A stretch of 64,000 nucleotides of DNA. It comes from Maylandia zebra (taxonomy: Eukaryota; Chordata; Actinopteri; Cichliformes; Cichlidae). Positions within the stretch are counted from its first letter, which is position 1. Each line of letters opens with the position of its first letter. Below the pieces are notes generated by a model that did no database searches, was not told where the DNA came from, and saw nothing but the letters and a program-made list of their open reading frames with translations. This document shows, one piece after another, positions 1-13,000 of the stretch. The stretch spans positions 22,079,056 through 22,143,055 of the forward strand of contig NC_135187.1 of assembly GCF_041146795.1 (NCBI RefSeq), in the 5' to 3' direction. A program made the translations under genes and the position numbers.

Positions 1-882
1 CAGAGTTTTAAAACACAAACATAACAGTATTAGTTCCCTCTAACCACATATTTACACTTCTGGAATTGATCGTTTTGGTAGGTAACACCGGGTTCATTAG
101 CACAAGCCTTTTTTTTTTTTTTTATGTAAATACAAAAATATAGAATACTGTATGTAAGACCGTAGTAAGATGGCAAAGTGGTGGATTTTTAGTAAGACAA
201 AGGACCTCAAGTTAATTGAATCGAAGTTGAGTGAAGAGCAGCGACTGGGGACCAAAAGACAGGTAATCAAAATCTAGAGAGACAAAAAGAGACTGCGTTG
301 GTCCACAAGTAACGACAGAAGACCTCAAACATCCACACATCCTTTGACAAACTGTTTCTTTTAACTCACACGCAAGCTGTCTTACACACCAATCTGAATT
401 TAATCACTGTGGAGTAAAAGTCACCATCATTTTTTTTCAAAAAAGGTTTTGGCTTCTGGTTTCAATCATCCCCTGACCTCAGAAAACATTGCACATAACA
501 AGTGAACATTAAACATTTGGCTTATTTACAGTTTAATACAGTACAAACCGCTCAACCTTGGCTTCAGTAACTACATTCATCTCGGCAGCTTCGCATTTCA
601 TTAGTCTTCCCTTGGCTGTGCACCGCCTTCTCTGGCTCGAAGGTTCAGTAACAGGTGAGCTTACAGTGGCTGCGTTTTGAAGACTTGCATTCATCAGTTC
701 TCCTGTTTCTCTTTCTTAATATCTGTTACTCTCTGTAATGCCTACAAAACACTTTGATAGCTTGCCCACTCTGGGAGACTAAGACAGTGTCTCACACACA
801 CACACACACACAGACACACACAGAAGTGAAAAGAGTTTTTCACAGCAGCTAGGTGCCCTCTTTTTTTTTTTCTTTCTACTTG
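1..882 (-). other. plcl2: plcl2 3' UTR and downstream sequence
   Basis: No open frame of note. The strand opposite to plus carries A/T-rich sequence, a (CA)n run at about 793-815 and a 13-base poly-T at about 111-123. Most of this is probably plcl2 3' untranslated sequence, but I cannot choose a polyadenylation site. Confidence 0.5.
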
Positions 883-1065
883 CTATGCCGACTGTCCTCT
901 AGTACTCATTGCAAGTTTTTCATTGTGGCCTCTGCGTGTTTGGGAGCTTGCCCGTCTTAATCCGGCTCTCTCCTTGGTGAGGTTTCCAGCCAGAGCAGCA
1001 TCACGGACCTGCTTCATGTTCTCCAGGACTTCAGCCTTGGCGTGTTTCAGCAGGTCAGCCTGGCC
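883..1065 (-). CDS. plcl2: plcl2 coding exon 12 (residues 1089-1148) and stop codon
   Basis: Reads [20 protein letters not shown] and then a divergent basic tail ending STRGQSA and TAG (883-885). The acceptor is CACCCAG at 1066. The 3' untranslated region must lie at lower coordinates, at least partly within 1-882; its end cannot be fixed from this window. Confidence 0.94.
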   Translation of the reverse strand, partial: GQADLLKHAKAEVLENMKQVRDAALAGNLTKERAGLRRASSQTRRGHNEKLAMSTRGQSA

Positions 1066-4000
1066 CTGGGTGTCAGGAAAGATGGGGAACACAAAAATCA
1101 GGAGGCAGGGGTTACAAAGAACAAGGGTGAGGGCAGGGAGGTTGAAAGAACAAAGTATGAGCAACCAGCCAGAGGCTGAAACATGTTCTGATACTCTGCC
1201 CCGATTGGCTGTTGGGCTTTTTCAGCGTGCATGAGTGTATAACTGACCTTAAGGATGGTGATGTTCCAGCTGAAACGCTCAACTGCTCTGCTGACCTTGG
1301 AACCTTTCAGCCCCTCTTTCGTACCCAGGCTTTGCAGTTTTTCGTGAAACTCCATGGCTAGAACGAAAAAGCAAAGAACCACAGCAGATCAGACTTCCAT
1401 TTAAGTCCAATCTCGTACATTTAAATTTAATTTAAAAAAAAATTAAAAAAAGAAGTATATCATCCTTTACAGGAACATGGTGCACTTTTCTCCAAGGCAA
1501 TCAACATGGCTAACAGGCCATACTAACATGACAACACCTGCTAAACATCTGCACAGTGCCACTGTTGTGAGCATGTTAGCATTTATTTCAAATTACTTCC
1601 GTGCCTCAATCTATACTCTCATTATGAAAATAAAAACAAAAATGAATCATGTTAAATAAAATTGTTTTTTTTCCTCCAAGTGAACAACATAATTATCACT
1701 GACGCAGTAGCCTTCAGGTCTCCTACTTCCACACAGAGCTGTGTCCAATATGAGAACATTTCATCTGACCTTACTCTGACTTTCTAAGGATGTCATACAT
1801 AATTTAGCTTACAAACAGAGACAAGCTCTTTTTTCCCCCACATCATTTGCCCCCCCCCCAAAAAAAAATAAAATAAAATAAAATAATGCCCCATCACACC
1901 ACTTTTTGTTAAGTCATACAGCGAACGAGTGGAGCAAAATCTACCAGGAACACTGAGATAATCATGCTAGGGATGTGCTGATCTCGAGTACTAAAGCTTA
2001 CCTGCTTCACAATCTGACTAAGAGGAAAAAACTGGAATTACACGATTACTACGATTGAATGTCGTAGTGACCTTTTATATTAGATGCCAGCTCTATCCTT
2101 TCAAACATCCATCTGTTCAGTTTCTTTAAACCTTCATTATTATTCATTTGGGGGTTATTGAGGGGCTGGAGTCTATCCCAGCTGGGACAATATTGATCAT
2201 GGCAGATAGTTGCCCCTCCCTGAGCCTGGCCCTGCTGGAGGTTTCTTCCTGTTAAAAGGGAGTTTTTTCTTCCTATTTTCACCAAGTGCTTGGTCACAAT
2301 GGGTTGTCTGGCTGTTGGGGTTTTCCCTGTATTACTGGAGGGTTTTTACCTCACAATATAAAAGCGCCTTGAGGCGACTGCTGCTGTGATTTGGTGCTAT
2401 ATGAATGTAGCTGAATTTTGGTTAAGATAATCTTTGGTCCACAGCTCGCACACGTTGCTGGCCGGGTTTTATCTTTCCAAAGTGACTGCTGCAGTCAGTT
2501 GCTTTGTGTGCTGCAAATTCAGAACTGTAAAAGTATGAGTCTAAACATCAAGCTTGCTTGAGTGCACCCTGCCTTTCTCTGATGGTTTTTTTTTTCCCCC
2601 TCTGACACTTGCAGCTACATTTTAACTTGTACTGCATATTTAGCTTCTCACATCACCTTTGCTCGGCTGTCCCCACATTCAATGTTCATATCTGCCCAAT
2701 GATCTTTGTGCTCTGGGTCAATCAGTGAGTTTCAATATTACATCTGCATAAGCTTAAGCCCCAGAAGATTCTACGCTCACCTTTGGATCGCATTAAGGAG
2801 GTCTATTTGACCAACTCTGTCTCTGTTCAGTCAGTAAATACTGATGGCCATTTTTCCATTATTCTCAAGCCTGGAGTCTTCTTCCAGGCTTCTTAAGCCT
2901 GGAGTTGATGACGTTTTTTTGTACTTTTTTAACAAACCAAATTCTAGAAGACACAGGTGGAGGATGTGTACCTGTGTAATCTTCAAACTTTTGGGGGAAA
3001 TTAAGTCACATCATACACACCTTAACAGATTAGTGTTAAGGTGTTCATACTATACAAGTATTGACAAAATGCATGATAAACTTTCTTGGCTTTCTGTACA
3101 AGCTAAATTATACTATGGCTTACTTGTATTTTTAAAGAAAACAATACTGTTAAACACACCACACTTTTTTTGTGCTCAGTTGCAGTATCCAGATGAAATT
3201 CATAATCATGCCACACGATTCTCAACCAACCACAATTTAGTAATTCCTCGTGTTAAAAGTAACTTTTTGAAAAACTCTGTTATATTCAGAGCATCTTTTC
3301 AGTGGAATAAGTTGCCTGAGGCAATAAGAGAATTGGCTTCAATTCATAATTTTAAAAATCACCTAAAAGCCTATTTAGGCAGTTTTTAATGTATTTGTAA
3401 AAATTGTAGAGGGTAATATCACTTGTAATGGAAATTGTGTATTTTGTTTGAGTGTTTTGTTTTGGTTTTCTGCTTTTATATAATTTTTAATATTCACATG
3501 TTTACATTTCAGTATTGTAAAACTTTACTGTAGATCTAATTGTTGTAACATTTTATTTGGAGATATTTGATGGCTTGGGCCCCAGGAAGACTAGCAACCA
3601 CTGTTGTGGAAGCTAATGGGGTTCCTTATAAATAAACAAATAAACAATAGCCGATTACAAAATGAAACTGCCAGGCGTCTGAGAGACTTGAGAGAGAAAG
3701 ACGCAGAGAAATTAAGACAGCGTCACAGAAGTCAGGCCAGCAGCTAGTTAGCCTGTGTGCAACGAGCTGTGTTCCTGGCTTCCTCTGGCCGCTCCGGGCC
3801 ACTGTCCCACTGTTACCATGGAAACCCGGAAGTGGGTTAACATGGGGCACACATCAGTGTGAGCTATCAACAAGAACCCAGACGTTAGACATGCCAAAAT
3901 GTGGACCACACACACACGCAGAAGAGTGAACAGATTGGGTGCTAGTCTATTTCACCCATCCCTGACACATGATTCTTCCCGGTCAATAAACGTCTGCAAA

Positions 4001-7000
4001 CGTGGACACGCACCTGCACACACATACGCTGTCACTGCTCTACATTCACACACACCTACATAAGTTGCCTGAATAATAACCTTTACTGCGTGGTTGCTAG
4101 GCAACTCAAAGCCTACGTGCCACTGTAGTGTGCGTGTGCGACTGTGTGTCTATTTCCCTGTGAAATCAAGCGAAGTCGAGGGTGGGGAGGGGGGTATTTT
4201 TCAAGCCAATATTGTTCAGTGTGTGCATACACAGGCAAACAACACTCCCAGATACAGGGTCTTGACCCAGAGATAAAATAGCCTTCAGGGCCAGCCAATC
4301 AGCATGTGACAGGTATTTGTCATCGTCACTTTATGTCCTCAGCCTGAACCGTGAAGCAACTGAGATGGAAATGATCCGACTTCCAGCAGAGATCTCGTCA
4401 AGAAACGACCGGGCTGTGAGCATCTGATGAAGTGTAAAATCTATACTTCCAGATGTCACACAGAGGCCAGCGCCCTGAGGGAAAAGCAGCTGATCATCTG
4501 GGGTTAATGACGGACAAGTTCTCCCAAAATTAGAAAAAAAAGTGGGTATGACTCTATATCCCTTGATGGCGTTTTTCATCTGTGACCGACCTCTCCATAC
4601 TGGAGGAACAAACTGTACTCCTCCAAATGTTATGCTCCCGCAATTAAGATAATTTTACTACCTAACAACCAATTTAAAGAGGCCCTCAAAGAAGGAAAAA
4701 TGTTGCTGTTCTCCAATAGTCTTTTTTCCTGACCCGTTTCTCCTGTCGCCACCCTCTCAGAAGAAATAAGGAGTGAGAGAATAAGTCCAGGACGAATGAT
4801 CCTGTCCAGTTTGAAGACGGAAAGGAGAAACACAAGAAGAGCAGGTGATAAGACGCGCAAAGCTAGGACTACTGTGTGCAGGCTTCCCTATGAGCCAATC
4901 AAACTTTCTTCTGGATTATGCTGTTGTCTTGAGAACTTATTATTTCACACAAAGAAACATCAATGCAGGGAAAGGAGAGAAAAAAAAGTGCCTTTTAAAA
5001 TCTTAAACTGGGATCAGGATGAGATGAGAGGAAGGTTATTTCTCACAAGCAGAAGTTTTATTGACGATTGATGATTACTGAGATGGGATGGAAAACAAAA
5101 AGATAAAAACGATCCATGTCTGGGCTTTACACAAGCATCTGCTTAGAGTCAACCTTTTTCTGTCCTTTGTTTAGATTTTTCATTTAGTTTTTAATCCCAT
5201 TCATTTGAGCAGGCAAGCCTTGCAGATTCATTTTACTGCTGGATTTGGGGCGATCGTGGCTCAAGAGTTGGCAGTTCGTCTTGTAATTGGAAGGTTGCCG
5301 GTTCAAGCCCCGGCTTGGACAGTCTCGGTGGTTGTGTCCTTAGGTAAGACACTTCACCGGTTGCCTACTGGTGTCCAGCAGCCTCGCCTCTGTCACTGCG
5401 CCCAGGGCAGCTGTGGCTACAATGTAGCTTGCCATCATCAGTGTGTGAATGTGTGTGTGAATGGGTGGATGACTGAATGTGTAAAGCGCTTTGGGGTCCT
5501 TAGGGACTAGTAAAGCGCTATACAAATACAGGCCATTTACCATTTACACACATCCGAGAGAGACTAGAATTATATGTGAGGTGTTCACAGCAGCATAAAT
5601 TGACAGTGCATTTGAATCAGTGATGGAGCATCATCTCTGACAGATGTGAAAATTAACACCCACAAGAATCTTGCTTTCGCTTTTTCTTTGAGGTTTAACT
5701 TCTCACCTCGCTGCCTGTGCACTTCAGGGTGTGACAGAAGTGAAACTAGTGTAGCTCGTGAGCAGGAACAGCAGCAAAGCAACAGCTTTTGAGGCTGGTG
5801 TTATAATAGTTTCACACTTAACAAAATGTAAGTTACAAAGCATCTAATATACATGTATACCACTAGTGACAGCTGAGAATTCCCCTCCCCAGCACACCCT
5901 TAAACTGGAGTGGATTTCCTTTCTTCTCCCTTGGTGTTCTTGTCTCCCTCCCAGCATTCCTTCTAGCCATCCATCTCTCCCATTCATCTTCCCACGGCTT
6001 TTGTAACGGCTGATGCAACTTCCAGCCAAGTATCTCTGTCACCAATCATCCCGTGCCCCCCCAAGTGACTGGTTTATGCCTTCTCGCTGCCAACTCCCTC
6101 TTCCCAGGCTTAGAGGTGGACCTCCGCCTTTGGGATCACTTGATCACCAGATTTCCTTTGTACACAGGAAGAGCTTTGCTCACAAGATCAGACCTAAGGC
6201 TCTGCAGCAGCTCTTTATCAGATGAGTGCAGAAAACACACACTTTAGGGATCTCTCGGCACAGAGTGGCCATCGCTGTACTCGTAACTGCGAAAAAACAG
6301 ATGAATATGTCAAATGCAGTTTGATCGCAGAGTCGAGCAGCGGCCCCGAAAACAAGAAAATAAAGTCCAATGGAGGATGTGATGAGTTGTCTGGGAGCAG
6401 AGTGGAGGAGTCTGCAAAGTTGTAAACAACATTCATCTCAGTCAAATACTTTGTCTCTCCACTGGAGTGGCCCCAGCTGAACCATCATCTTTCTCTCCGA
6501 ATATCATTTGACTTGGAGTTTAACTGGAGTCCTCCCTTGTGTGGTTTTTTTTTTTCTATTCATATTTTGCTCAAGGGTGGCATTGGAAAAGCCAACAATT
6601 TTTTGCATCATTTCAAACTGCAACATTCTTACAAAGCTCATGGACGCTTTAATATTTAATGTGTACTAAGAGTTCTTTAGAAGGGAAAACAAAAGTGAGA
6701 CATTTGTAAACGCAGCTTGTGAAATTCACCGCCTTCAGATTCATACATATATACTGTGAATGTTTATCACTTTTTTTTCCCCCCTTTGCACCAAACTGGT
6801 TAACATGTCTAAATGTCAGTCAAGCTGTTTCCTGGGTGACAGCCAGACACTAAAACAGGGTGATGAACGTGATGTGCGTAATGTGTTGTGTGCAGCAATG
6901 TGTTTGAGGGGGTTGTTTATGGCCTCTATGACAACAGTCTGGCTAACTAAAGTCAGATGACCCAAGGGATACTGCTGAAGTAAACAAACCTCTGCCAAAG

Positions 7001-10000
7001 ATCACAGAAATGATATCGGCAGGTCAGATTTCATGCCCTTCACTTAATAGACAGATGGGTGATGGATGATGGGAGTTGCACCAATTTAAAATCTCCTCCA
7101 GCCAAAATATACACACACAAACTGAGCCAGTATAAAGCCTCATCTAACCTTGTCTAACAGCGGTGATAAGACAGATAAAATATAGTGGGAGAGGAAAGGA
7201 AGGGAGCTGACGGTAATCAGCCACTGCAGCCATCTATATAGCACTGCTAAAGAGGCTGTGTGGGAGTATGCTAGAAATATGGAGATAGATTGGTTTATAC
7301 TCATTACACGCACTCTAGATAGGAGAATCTCATTTAAACGCACGCACGCCTACACACCTGTTGTCTGTATATGCAGGATCTTGTCGTGGATTCCATCTGA
7401 GAGCTCCATCACTGCTCTGCTCGCCTGGACCATCTGCAGACAGGGAAGCATCAACATGATTCACATTAAAGAGCATGAAGGAGAAGAAATCACAGAGTTT
7501 AACTTTGAAGAAATGTGTCTAATCTGCTGAAGAGGAATATAGTGCACAGCACTGTGCAAAAGTGTTGAGCCACCACTCAGATCTTTAAGTCCTTTAAGAT
7601 CTTTAAGGACTTTCAAGTCCTCTTGAATAATAGTTCTCCGGATTTTCTTGGATTTTAGATGCTTTTTCATCCATTTTCAGAGGAATGTTTGCTCGTTTGT
7701 TAATTCATTTACTTAATCTACTGACCAAGAATTATTGCATTAAGCATCTAACTCAAGGGATGAACCTTGTATCTTTGCAACAACAAGATGATTCCCAAAA
7801 AGTGATTAGCCAAAAACTTTTCTCTGAGCATGCTCTGCAGTGTGTCCTTAAAAACTGTTAAGAGACTTTGAGAAATTGAGCGCAAACAATGAACTGGCTT
7901 AAAGAAATATGAAAAAAAAAATAATAATCCAGCCCATCTGCTGTTCTCTGATAGGATGGCTGTCAAGAAGCCATTTTTACAGAAGGGAAACAGGGAGAAA
8001 AGGCTGAGGTATGCCAAAACACAGTGGAGGCTCAGTCATGGTTTGGGTCTGCATTTCAATAAGTGGTGTTAGACATCTTGTCAAAACTGATGGAGTTATA
8101 AACACAAAAGTATTGCTCCACCATGCAATACAGTCTGGAAAGAGTCTGATTGTCATTCTGAAAAAGGAAACCATTGCCAATCATCCCAAACACACTGCCA
8201 ATACAGCAAAAGCATACCTGGATTAAAAACAAACAAACAAACAAACAAACAAAACAAAACACATAATGGAAGACTATCGGTCAAGGATTAGCCTCCCCAG
8301 ACCTCAACATTATTGAATCAGTGTGGGATCATCTTGACAGAGAACAAAACAAGAAGGCAGCCAACATCCATATAAGAGCTTTGAATGTGTCAAGAAACCT
8401 GGAGAACTATTCCTGAAGATTACTTAAAGTAATGACAGGAAAACTTACCTAAGAGAGGTCAGACTGTGTTAAAGAATAAAGTTGGACATAATACATTTTG
8501 ACTTTCAAGCACATTATAATCATGGCCAGATATATTTCTCATTTTCCCAGCAAAATTTAAAGAAATGAGGGCTGACTCAAAACTTCGGCACAGTACCGTC
8601 TGTACATACCACACTGTGCACTTCAACTTAAAGAATGTAGTAATAACAATAACAACAACAATAATAACGTGTTGTTCCCACATTTAATGGATGACTGGAA
8701 ATTGACAGGTGCATGCAAATAAAGTCATCCCCAGACTAATATGGCAGCTCTTTGAACATGACCCCACAAGACAAACACAAAGACAGATAAAACAAGTCGC
8801 TTCTTCCTGATCAACTCTCACAAACCCTTACAGGATCTGACCCTCACGATGTGCGGGGGGGGGGGGGGGGGGGGGGGAATGCTATTCAACAAATACGGGA
8901 TTAACCACACAACATTACTGTGACCAGATCTCGTTTAGCAATACAAACAGACAGAGACACACACACACGCAGATTCATTCATTCAAACTTTGATGTCTCT
9001 GTTGTTTACCGCTCTCGGCAGGCACCAGAATTGAGGTGTGGAATCCATTTATGTGAACAACATTCAAATCTATGCAAATAGTATTCAGCAACAGCGGGAG
9101 CTTTTTAAACTCTGATCTGCTCGGCTGGAAACAAGTGTGGCTAATCGCACGCACACGCACGCACGCACACACGCGCACACACACACGCTTACATCCTAAT
9201 TCACAAATAGACAGCCTGTGTCTGTGCAGAGGCTAGATGCATAGCATTGACAAGCTGTAGTTAAATTAAGGGGTTACAAATCATTCTGCTAAACATTAAT
9301 CATGACTCAATAAGAAGAAACCCTTTCATTTTTCTCCATGACAGCAAGTCTCTTTTTCTCATTCACACTTGCGCAGCCTCATTTCATATACTCTCCCAAT
9401 AGCGCTGCTAACTTTGCAATTCATACCGACTGTCCATCATCCTGCCCGAGAGATTCCCGGGATACATCTAATATGAAACGGGAACAAGTGCACTTTGAGC
9501 AAATATCAATTTCAAGAAATAATGTTGCAGGCAGGCAGATGGTGGAAGGAAAAAGACAGAGGCGTAGCGTTCTTCACCACAGCAACACTTTAACACTGCA
9601 ACACAGGCAAAGCAGTCCACTGAATGCTAGCCCACAGATGTACAAAACCCACTTATGCTGGACAGCCACATTCACAAAGAGACACCAGAGGGACCAAGAG
9701 AACGCAGTAACTGCAAGAGATTAATCAGTGATAGAGGAAATATGAAGGGCATTGAAAGATGGCGGCAAAAACCAAAGGGAAAATTATTGAAAGTGTTATA
9801 TAAAAGCGAGGATGGAAAGAAAGACTCATCCTTTCAGTTACGACACAGGAAAACCCACTCGAACACACCAACTCACCCTGCCTCATTGACTGAATGAAGA
9901 GTTAACTTGCAGACCAATTGACCCTGCTTGGTTTTTTGTTTTTTTTTCCTCCTCTCATTGTGTTAGTTTCCACGGGGGAAGTTCTTCTTCAGTGACTGGA

Positions 10001-13000
10001 TTTATTTTTAGACGCCGTTACATAAATTCAGTCAGTTAAACCACTTGGTGAATGAAACTCTGCAGTTCGTTTTGGATGGAAACACAAAGTAGATTTAGGT
10101 CAAGGTGAGGATGTCGCCAGCGTGTTTATGAGACTTGAACAAATGGGGATGTTGCCCGCTACATAACAATGAAAAGCTCATGTCGGGTTTCAGAAACTAT
10201 TGGCTAAAAAGGAAGCTTTTGTTTGGGAGGGGAGCTTTCATTGTCAAGCCAAGCGGTTGGGGGATGACTGATACGTTGCCTTTGTTTGGTCTTTCCTTCC
10301 TTTTGATGAATTTCAGATTTATGAGTCACATAGAGCCCTTTATCTGGTGCGAAAACATACAGAATATTAACTGTCAGGTCTCTTCCTTTCTCACCATCTC
10401 ATAAGTAGAGACAACCCGGCGGAGGACATCAGGCAAAGACCCCTGGGGCTCCAGGGTGGGGTACTGGTCCCGCAGGTCAAACAGTAGTAAAGGCATCCCC
10501 TCTGGTTCTGAAACTCTAGAGCTCAGAGCCAGTATGCACTGCATGAGGTTAGCCACAGCCGACACCCCACACAGCTCCCTGAACACTGCTACTGAGTTCT
10601 GTTTAAAAGAAAGAAAGAAAAAAAGCAGGAAGGACATGTTTAATCAGTAGCTAAATAAGAATACACGATCTTCTCCTATTCACTGTCCTAATTGGACGAA
10701 AAAAAAACAAAAAAAACAGAGGCACTGAATTGCGTGGAAAAAAAAGACAAGAAAACTAGTGAAATCTCTCCTACACTCTGCGACACAAGTCTGCGACTTG
10801 ATTTCGTTTCATTCTCTGTCACACACATGCACACCCTACACCCCAAATCCTGCAACAGAGCTATTTGTATTTGATTGCGCTCCTGCTGCTGTGCTGTGGC
10901 AGTAGTTCAGAGTGAAATGGAAGCAATCAAGAGATGTGGATGGCCAACAGTCTCATACACATTCACAGAACATGTAATTACTGTTTGGCATAGGGTAACA
11001 AAAGGACCCACAGACAAAACTGCCGCTTGGTTCATAAAGGTTAATTCGACCATTAATGAAAGACAATGAAGCTTCTGTGCAAGTTCAACACATTCCCGGG
11101 CATTTGGGTTAATAATTTCCTTGCCTGCTTTCTGGGAGCTAATCAGCCTCTGTCCCTGCTGATATAAACCTGAGTGCTCGTCTTTCATTTATCTCGACCT
11201 CACCCTGTTCACTCAGAGATCCTCATCCAAGTCTCCAACCTGCTTCAGCTCAACCATGTTGGGACTCTGCCACGTAGTTTCAAGGTTTAAGGTTAACCTC
11301 TATTAATAGTTTACAGAGGCTGATAGTTTATTAATCCAACACTCAACTTATAATAAAATTAATTCAACTCTTTCGGTGACCTCGTCACTTGTCCCTCTGC
11401 ATCGTCAGTCTTCAGCTCTGTTTATCACCTATGTAAGCTTCTTTAGTGCAATGTCAGTTGATATATTTATATCAATATACAGTGTCTTCTTCACTCACTG
11501 CTTTGTACTCTCCGTTTTGTATTTAATTATTAGTTATTATTCTCGGACTCTCTTCCACAGCGTGTCTTTTATCCCATCTTCGTTCATTCACCCCCAACCG
11601 ATCATGGCAGATGCCTCTCTCTGAGCCTGGTTCTTCCAAGGGTTTCTTTCTGTCAACAGGGAGTTTTTTCTTCCTGCTATCACCAAGTGCTTGCTCATAG
11701 CGGCTTGTTTGTTGGGATTTTCTCTGGGGTTTTTACCTTACAGTATAAAGCGCCTTAAGGCGACTGTTATCGTTGTTACTTGGCACTATGAAAAATAAAT
11801 AAATAGAATAAAAATGGGACTGAAGTGAAATATGGATCAACTTATATCTATTAATCTTTAACTGTAATTTAATTTCCTCATGAAAAATACATCAATTTAG
11901 TCCTAAGGAATTCCCATGGTTAAAATGCAGAAATTTGCAGGTAAAATAAACAAGTTTACAAATCGGCAGAAAAAAAGCCAACTTTACTTTGTATAGTCAG
12001 TTTCCTCCACCACAGCTGGGAGATGCATTTCTCAACAGCAACAGTGCGTAAGATCTTACCACTAGATGTCAACTGATTTCTGTTTTCTTACCCCTCTCAA
12101 TTCATGTGCCTAATCCTAGCTATGGTGGCTGCTTTAGGACAAATAACTCTGGACACCGTTCACTCGTAGTGAGTGTAGGCTGTCAGTTTGCAATAACAAT
12201 AACAGCGATATTCAGGCGAGTTGTTGAGGATATCAAACCCTTAGACTCTGATAGCTGCTGCCTCTGCAAGCTGCAATGGCTCTAACATTGATGGACTTGG
12301 ACACTTAGCGAATAAACACTCATATGATTGACTCATATGTACTCAAACTGTTTATTAGAGACAGCCTAACATTAGCTGGCATAATGTTAGAGTATAACCA
12401 GCTGTTGTTTAGCTGGCTAATCCAGAGAGGACAGGGCTGCATGTCTAATCTGCTGACAGTAACTAATCGTGACAATATCGGGAATCAATTAGCATGTTTA
12501 GGTACGTTTTCATGTGCTAGAGGCCTGACTAGGAGGAGGAAGGAGTGAGGAATGAGGAGGAAGAGGATGACATTTTATTAAGATTCTGATTCCTGTGTTT
12601 TCAGTTCTATGTTGAAAGACGACCCCTTCTCAATTTGTTGGAAGACGTAATTACACCAAGTAATGTATATTTACTATATATGCACGTTCTCGTTTTATAG
12701 AATGACACGTTTTACTTTATTCTTGTTTTCTTCCTCAGCAAGTGTGAACAGATATCGTTTTACACTTCGAGTTCCAAATACCATGAAAATGGCCCAAAAA
12801 ACACTAAAGCTGATCCCAAACTAAATGGTGACATTGTGCTGGCTGTGTCCAGTAATAGTTTTCCTCACCTGCATGTTTCCCCTCAGATCGGTGGCTTCTC
12901 TCAGCAGAGGAGCAGCCATTTTGAAAACTTCATCCACTGCTCGAATTCCCAAGTCCCTCAGAGCTGTATAGTCCCTCCCCTTTCGGGCCTTGCGTACTGA

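Larger units (their letters stand above)
1358..7357 (-). other. plcl2: plcl2 intron between exons 11 and 10
   Basis: Six kilobases with no exon that I can support. It holds a percomorph dispersed repeat (2150-2410), a LINE 3' fragment (2850-3650), an RFX-type palindrome (4092-4105) and a tRNA-derived SINE (5240-5553). The rest looks like unique intron. Confidence 0.8.
7434..12868 (-). other. plcl2: plcl2 introns flanking exon 9
   Basis: Apart from exon 9 this holds a Tc1-like remnant (7540-8480), a long G run (8857-8878), CA-rich simple sequence (8955-9190), a second copy of the percomorph repeat (11595-11815) and a CTCF-like motif (12059-12071). I see no other gene. Confidence 0.75.

Noticed and set aside
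5245..5320. Possible tRNA gene
   Set aside because: A and B boxes are present, but the body and 3' tail are those of a SINE and no complete cloverleaf is seen.
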